64,000 bases of DNA from Arthrobacter sp. StoSoilA2 (GTDB lineage: Bacteria; Actinomycetota; Actinomycetes; Actinomycetales; Micrococcaceae): NCBI RefSeq assembly GCF_019977195.1, contig NZ_AP024643.1, positions 1,364,001 to 1,428,000 on the forward strand, given 5' to 3'. Both the position numbers and the translations under genes were made by a program. Shown piece by piece: positions 62,410 through 64,000 of the stretch (position 1 is the first letter of the stretch; each line of letters begins with the position of its first letter). The notes beneath the pieces are model-generated. The model did not search any database. It saw only the letters and a list, made by a program, of their open reading frames with translations, and was not told the DNA's origin.

Positions 62410-63216
62410 TCAGGCTGCTGGGCCGATGTCCCAGGAGATATGGCGCCGAACGTCGGTCAGGTTCATTGATTCGGCAAGGAAAAGATCGTCCAGCATGTAT
62501 TCGTCAACGGCCAGAATCTTTAGCCAATGACCTTTGCCGGCCGTATCGCCGTCCAGGCTTTGGCTGGCCACGCAGACGCCCGTCCCGGCATCCACGCGGA
62601 TCAGCGTCCGCCCCGGATGGGCCAAAGGTTGGGAAGGATCCAAGGGCACGTAGGTCCGGCCACGGGTAACCACCGTTTCCAGAGCCAAGCGTCCCTCATG
62701 GTCAACTTCCCGGGGCTCTTCCAGGGACACGGGATTGGAATCCGGGAACTCCAGCGGGACGGGCGCATTGCCGGCAAGTTCCACCGGATCCAGTGCTGCA
62801 GCCAGCCGTCCGTTGCCGAAGGACGGTTCACCGTATGCCGCCTCCGGGCGCCTCCGGACCAAGCCAGCGCCATCATAGACCGGGGTCACCAGGTGGGCAG
62901 GAAGCAACCATGAGCGTCGCGTCGCACTGACGTAGAAGTCGTCCCGGGAATCGTTGATGCCCGTCGTGCTGTGCAGCAGCTTTCCGTCAGGAGTCTCCAG
63001 CCGCAGCGCGCCGGGCCGCCTGAGCCATGCACGGACCAGATTGGCGCCCGTCCCGGGCCGTTCGAGGTATTCGAAACGCAGACTCGTCCATTTCCACGGG
63101 GAAGAACGGCAAAGGTTGCGGAATGTGGAGGACAAGTCCTGCTGTTGCCCGTTGTTGCCGTTGGCCGGGCCAAAACCTGTTCCGAAACCTGATCCACCTG
63201 CACTGTATCGGCCCAT
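62410..63216 (-). CDS. Conserved hypothetical protein
   Basis: 268 residues from ATG 63216. The N-terminus is Gly/Asn/Gln-rich (about 1-27) and no signal peptide or membrane helix is seen. The body is beta-rich with motifs KWTSLRFEYLERPGTGANLVRAWLRRP, RSWLLPAHLVTPVYDGAGL and GRTLIRVDAGTGVCVASQSLDG, ending LTDVRRHISWDIGPAA. The pattern of paired strands and the phrase RVDAGTGV recall lipoprotein-like or beta-propeller-like folds but I do not recognise a family. Monocistronic. Confidence 0.72.
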   Translation of the reverse strand: MGRYSAGGSGFGTGFGPANGNNGQQQDLSSTFRNLCRSSPWKWTSLRFEYLERPGTGANLVRAWLRRPGALRLETPDGKLLHSTTGINDSRDDFYVSATRRSWLLPAHLVTPVYDGAGLVRRRPEAAYGEPSFGNGRLAAALDPVELAGNAPVPLEFPDSNPVSLEEPREVDHEGRLALETVVTRGRTYVPLDPSQPLAHPGRTLIRVDAGTGVCVASQSLDGDTAGKGHWLKILAVDEYMLDDLFLAESMNLTDVRRHISWDIGPAA

Positions 63217-63278
63217 ATCCACAGTTTACCTACGCGTTCAACCCGGCCCTTTGAGCAATCCGGGATAGCATCTGCAGG

Positions 63279-63824
63279 GTGATCCGACGACTCGCCGACC
63301 TCTGGGACGCCAGCCCACTGGGCTTCTGGCTGGTGGTTCTTGCCTGTGCGTACTTTGTGGTGATGGCCGTTCGCCTGACCATTATTGATATCCGGAGCCA
63401 TCTGCTGCCGAACCGGATTGTCTTTCCCTCGTATGCGGTGGGCGGGGTACTGCTGCTGGGCGCTGCTGTCCTGGTGTTCTTTGGCGGCCCGGATGCTGCG
63501 CTGGATGCCTCGATGTTCGGTATCCCCGGGCTAGGAGTGCTGGCCGGTGGCGGCGTGCTGTGGCTGTTCTACTTCCTGCTCCGCCTGGTCTATCCCCCCG
63601 GTATGGGGTTTGGGGATGTGAAGCTGGCCGGAGTGCTTGGGCTCTACCTCGGCTACCTGGGGTGGGCCCATGTCTTCGCCGGCACCTTCGCTGCTTTCTT
63701 GCTCGGCGGGTTGTGGAGCCTGGTGATCCTTATGTCCAGGCGCGGAACGCTGGGTTCGGCCATCCCGTTCGGGCCCTTCATGCTCGCGGGAGCCTTGGTG
63801 AGCATGGTGCTTTTGCCTGCTTGA
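63279..63824 (+). CDS. Prepilin peptidase, A24 family (short form)
   Basis: 181 residues from GTG 63279, with about five to six helices. Catalytic Asp pair: Asp37 in IIDIRSHLLPNRIVFPSY and Asp113 in PGMGFGDVKLAGVLG, the GxGD-type motif. The N-terminal methyltransferase domain of PilD is absent, as in TadV/CpaA-like and actinobacterial enzymes. Processes type IV or Flp pilin leaders at the membrane. Confidence 0.92.
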   Translation: MIRRLADLWDASPLGFWLVVLACAYFVVMAVRLTIIDIRSHLLPNRIVFPSYAVGGVLLLGAAVLVFFGGPDAALDASMFGIPGLGVLAGGGVLWLFYFLLRLVYPPGMGFGDVKLAGVLGLYLGYLGWAHVFAGTFAAFLLGGLWSLVILMSRRGTLGSAIPFGPFMLAGALVSMVLLPA

Positions 63825-63953
63825 TTCTTGCAGTCGCCACCGCAGACAACTGCGGCCGAACTGCAACGCTTCCCGTATTCTCAGCGTTCACCGGGCTGCG
63901 GCATGCTTAGCCCAGATGGTTTGATCGCTCAGGAACGCCTGAAGGGGGCCAGG

Positions 63954-64000
63954 GTGCAGCGGAGTGGATTTTGGCCCGTTCCGGGTGTCACAGTGGCCTG
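63954..64000 (+). CDS. Possible start of a gene, cut by the window end
   Basis: A GTG at 63954 preceded by GAAGGGGG (8 bases away) opens a frame that stays open for the remaining 15 codons (VQRSGFWPVPGVTVA). Too short to identify; it might belong to the same region as the prepilin peptidase. Confidence 0.4.
   Translation, partial: MQRSGFWPVPGVTVA

Overview
The window is high-GC chromosomal DNA from an actinobacterium, most likely of the Arthrobacter/Paenarthrobacter group (Micrococcaceae). This rests on gene content: mycothiol S-conjugate amidase, a DUF501 protein, a DUF4307 protein, a PIN-PhoH protein and an actinobacterial succinate dehydrogenase layout. It also rests on frequent GTG/TTG starts and ATGA overlaps. 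Two gene blocks match, from memory, the Mycobacterium tuberculosis order: mazG-eno-ftsB-DUF501-ppx (Rv1021-Rv1026) and greA-DUF4307-mca-small membrane protein-DUF255-hemolysin III-prenyltransferase-phoH2 (Rv1080c-Rv1086, Rv1095). I see no prophage, insertion sequence, CRISPR array or plasmid backbone. Nearly all of the window is core genome.

Layout. 1-6.5 kb: end of an ABC-2 exporter (ATPase tail and two permeases), a small membrane protein, exonuclease III, trpS, a 2H phosphoesterase and a BrkB/YihY membrane protein. 6.5-11.1 kb: a six-hairpin glycosidase divergent from an orphan sugar-binding lipoprotein, framed by two copies of one palindromic repeat, then an alpha/beta hydrolase. 11.2-14.8 kb: sdhCDAB. 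15-17.5 kb: manC and an M20 amidohydrolase. 17.5-19.6 kb: an organic peroxide unit (OhrR operator, ohrR, ohr, quinone-oxidoreductase-like enzyme). 19.8-29.7 kb: a nucleoside uptake and salvage cluster (BMP lipoprotein, ABC ATPase, two permeases, cdd, deoA, two DedA proteins, add). 29.7-35.8 kb: mazG, eno, ftsB-like, DUF501, ppx and a membrane-anchored S8 protease. 35.9-38.4 kb: ndh, an ACT-GNAT fusion and a tRNA with a UAA anticodon but a short variable loop. 38.6-44.3 kb: a branched-chain amino acid ABC system split into a binding-protein gene (+) and a livHMGF operon (-), each with a CRP/GlxR-like site upstream. 44.6-53.6 kb: Bax-inhibitor-1 protein, thiolase, galTK, galactose mutarotase, AI-2E family protein, ilvA and rhomboid. 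53.6-61.5 kb: the greA-mca-phoH2 block. 61.6-64 kb: GNAT, an unknown protein, prepilin peptidase and the first codons of another gene.

The genes connect into recognisable physiology: nucleoside import followed by deamination and phosphorolysis; galactose mutarotation and Leloir steps; electron entry by SDH and NDH-2; peroxide defence; and amino acid uptake. I found no clearly new multi-gene system. The most unusual items are the LivH permease with an N-terminal secreted carboxypeptidase-regulatory-like domain, the UAA tRNA with class I architecture, several families of intergenic palindromes (one pair with a compensatory base change), the paired CRP-like sites of the split liv locus, and the tandem GRPNSA repeat in the divisome protein.
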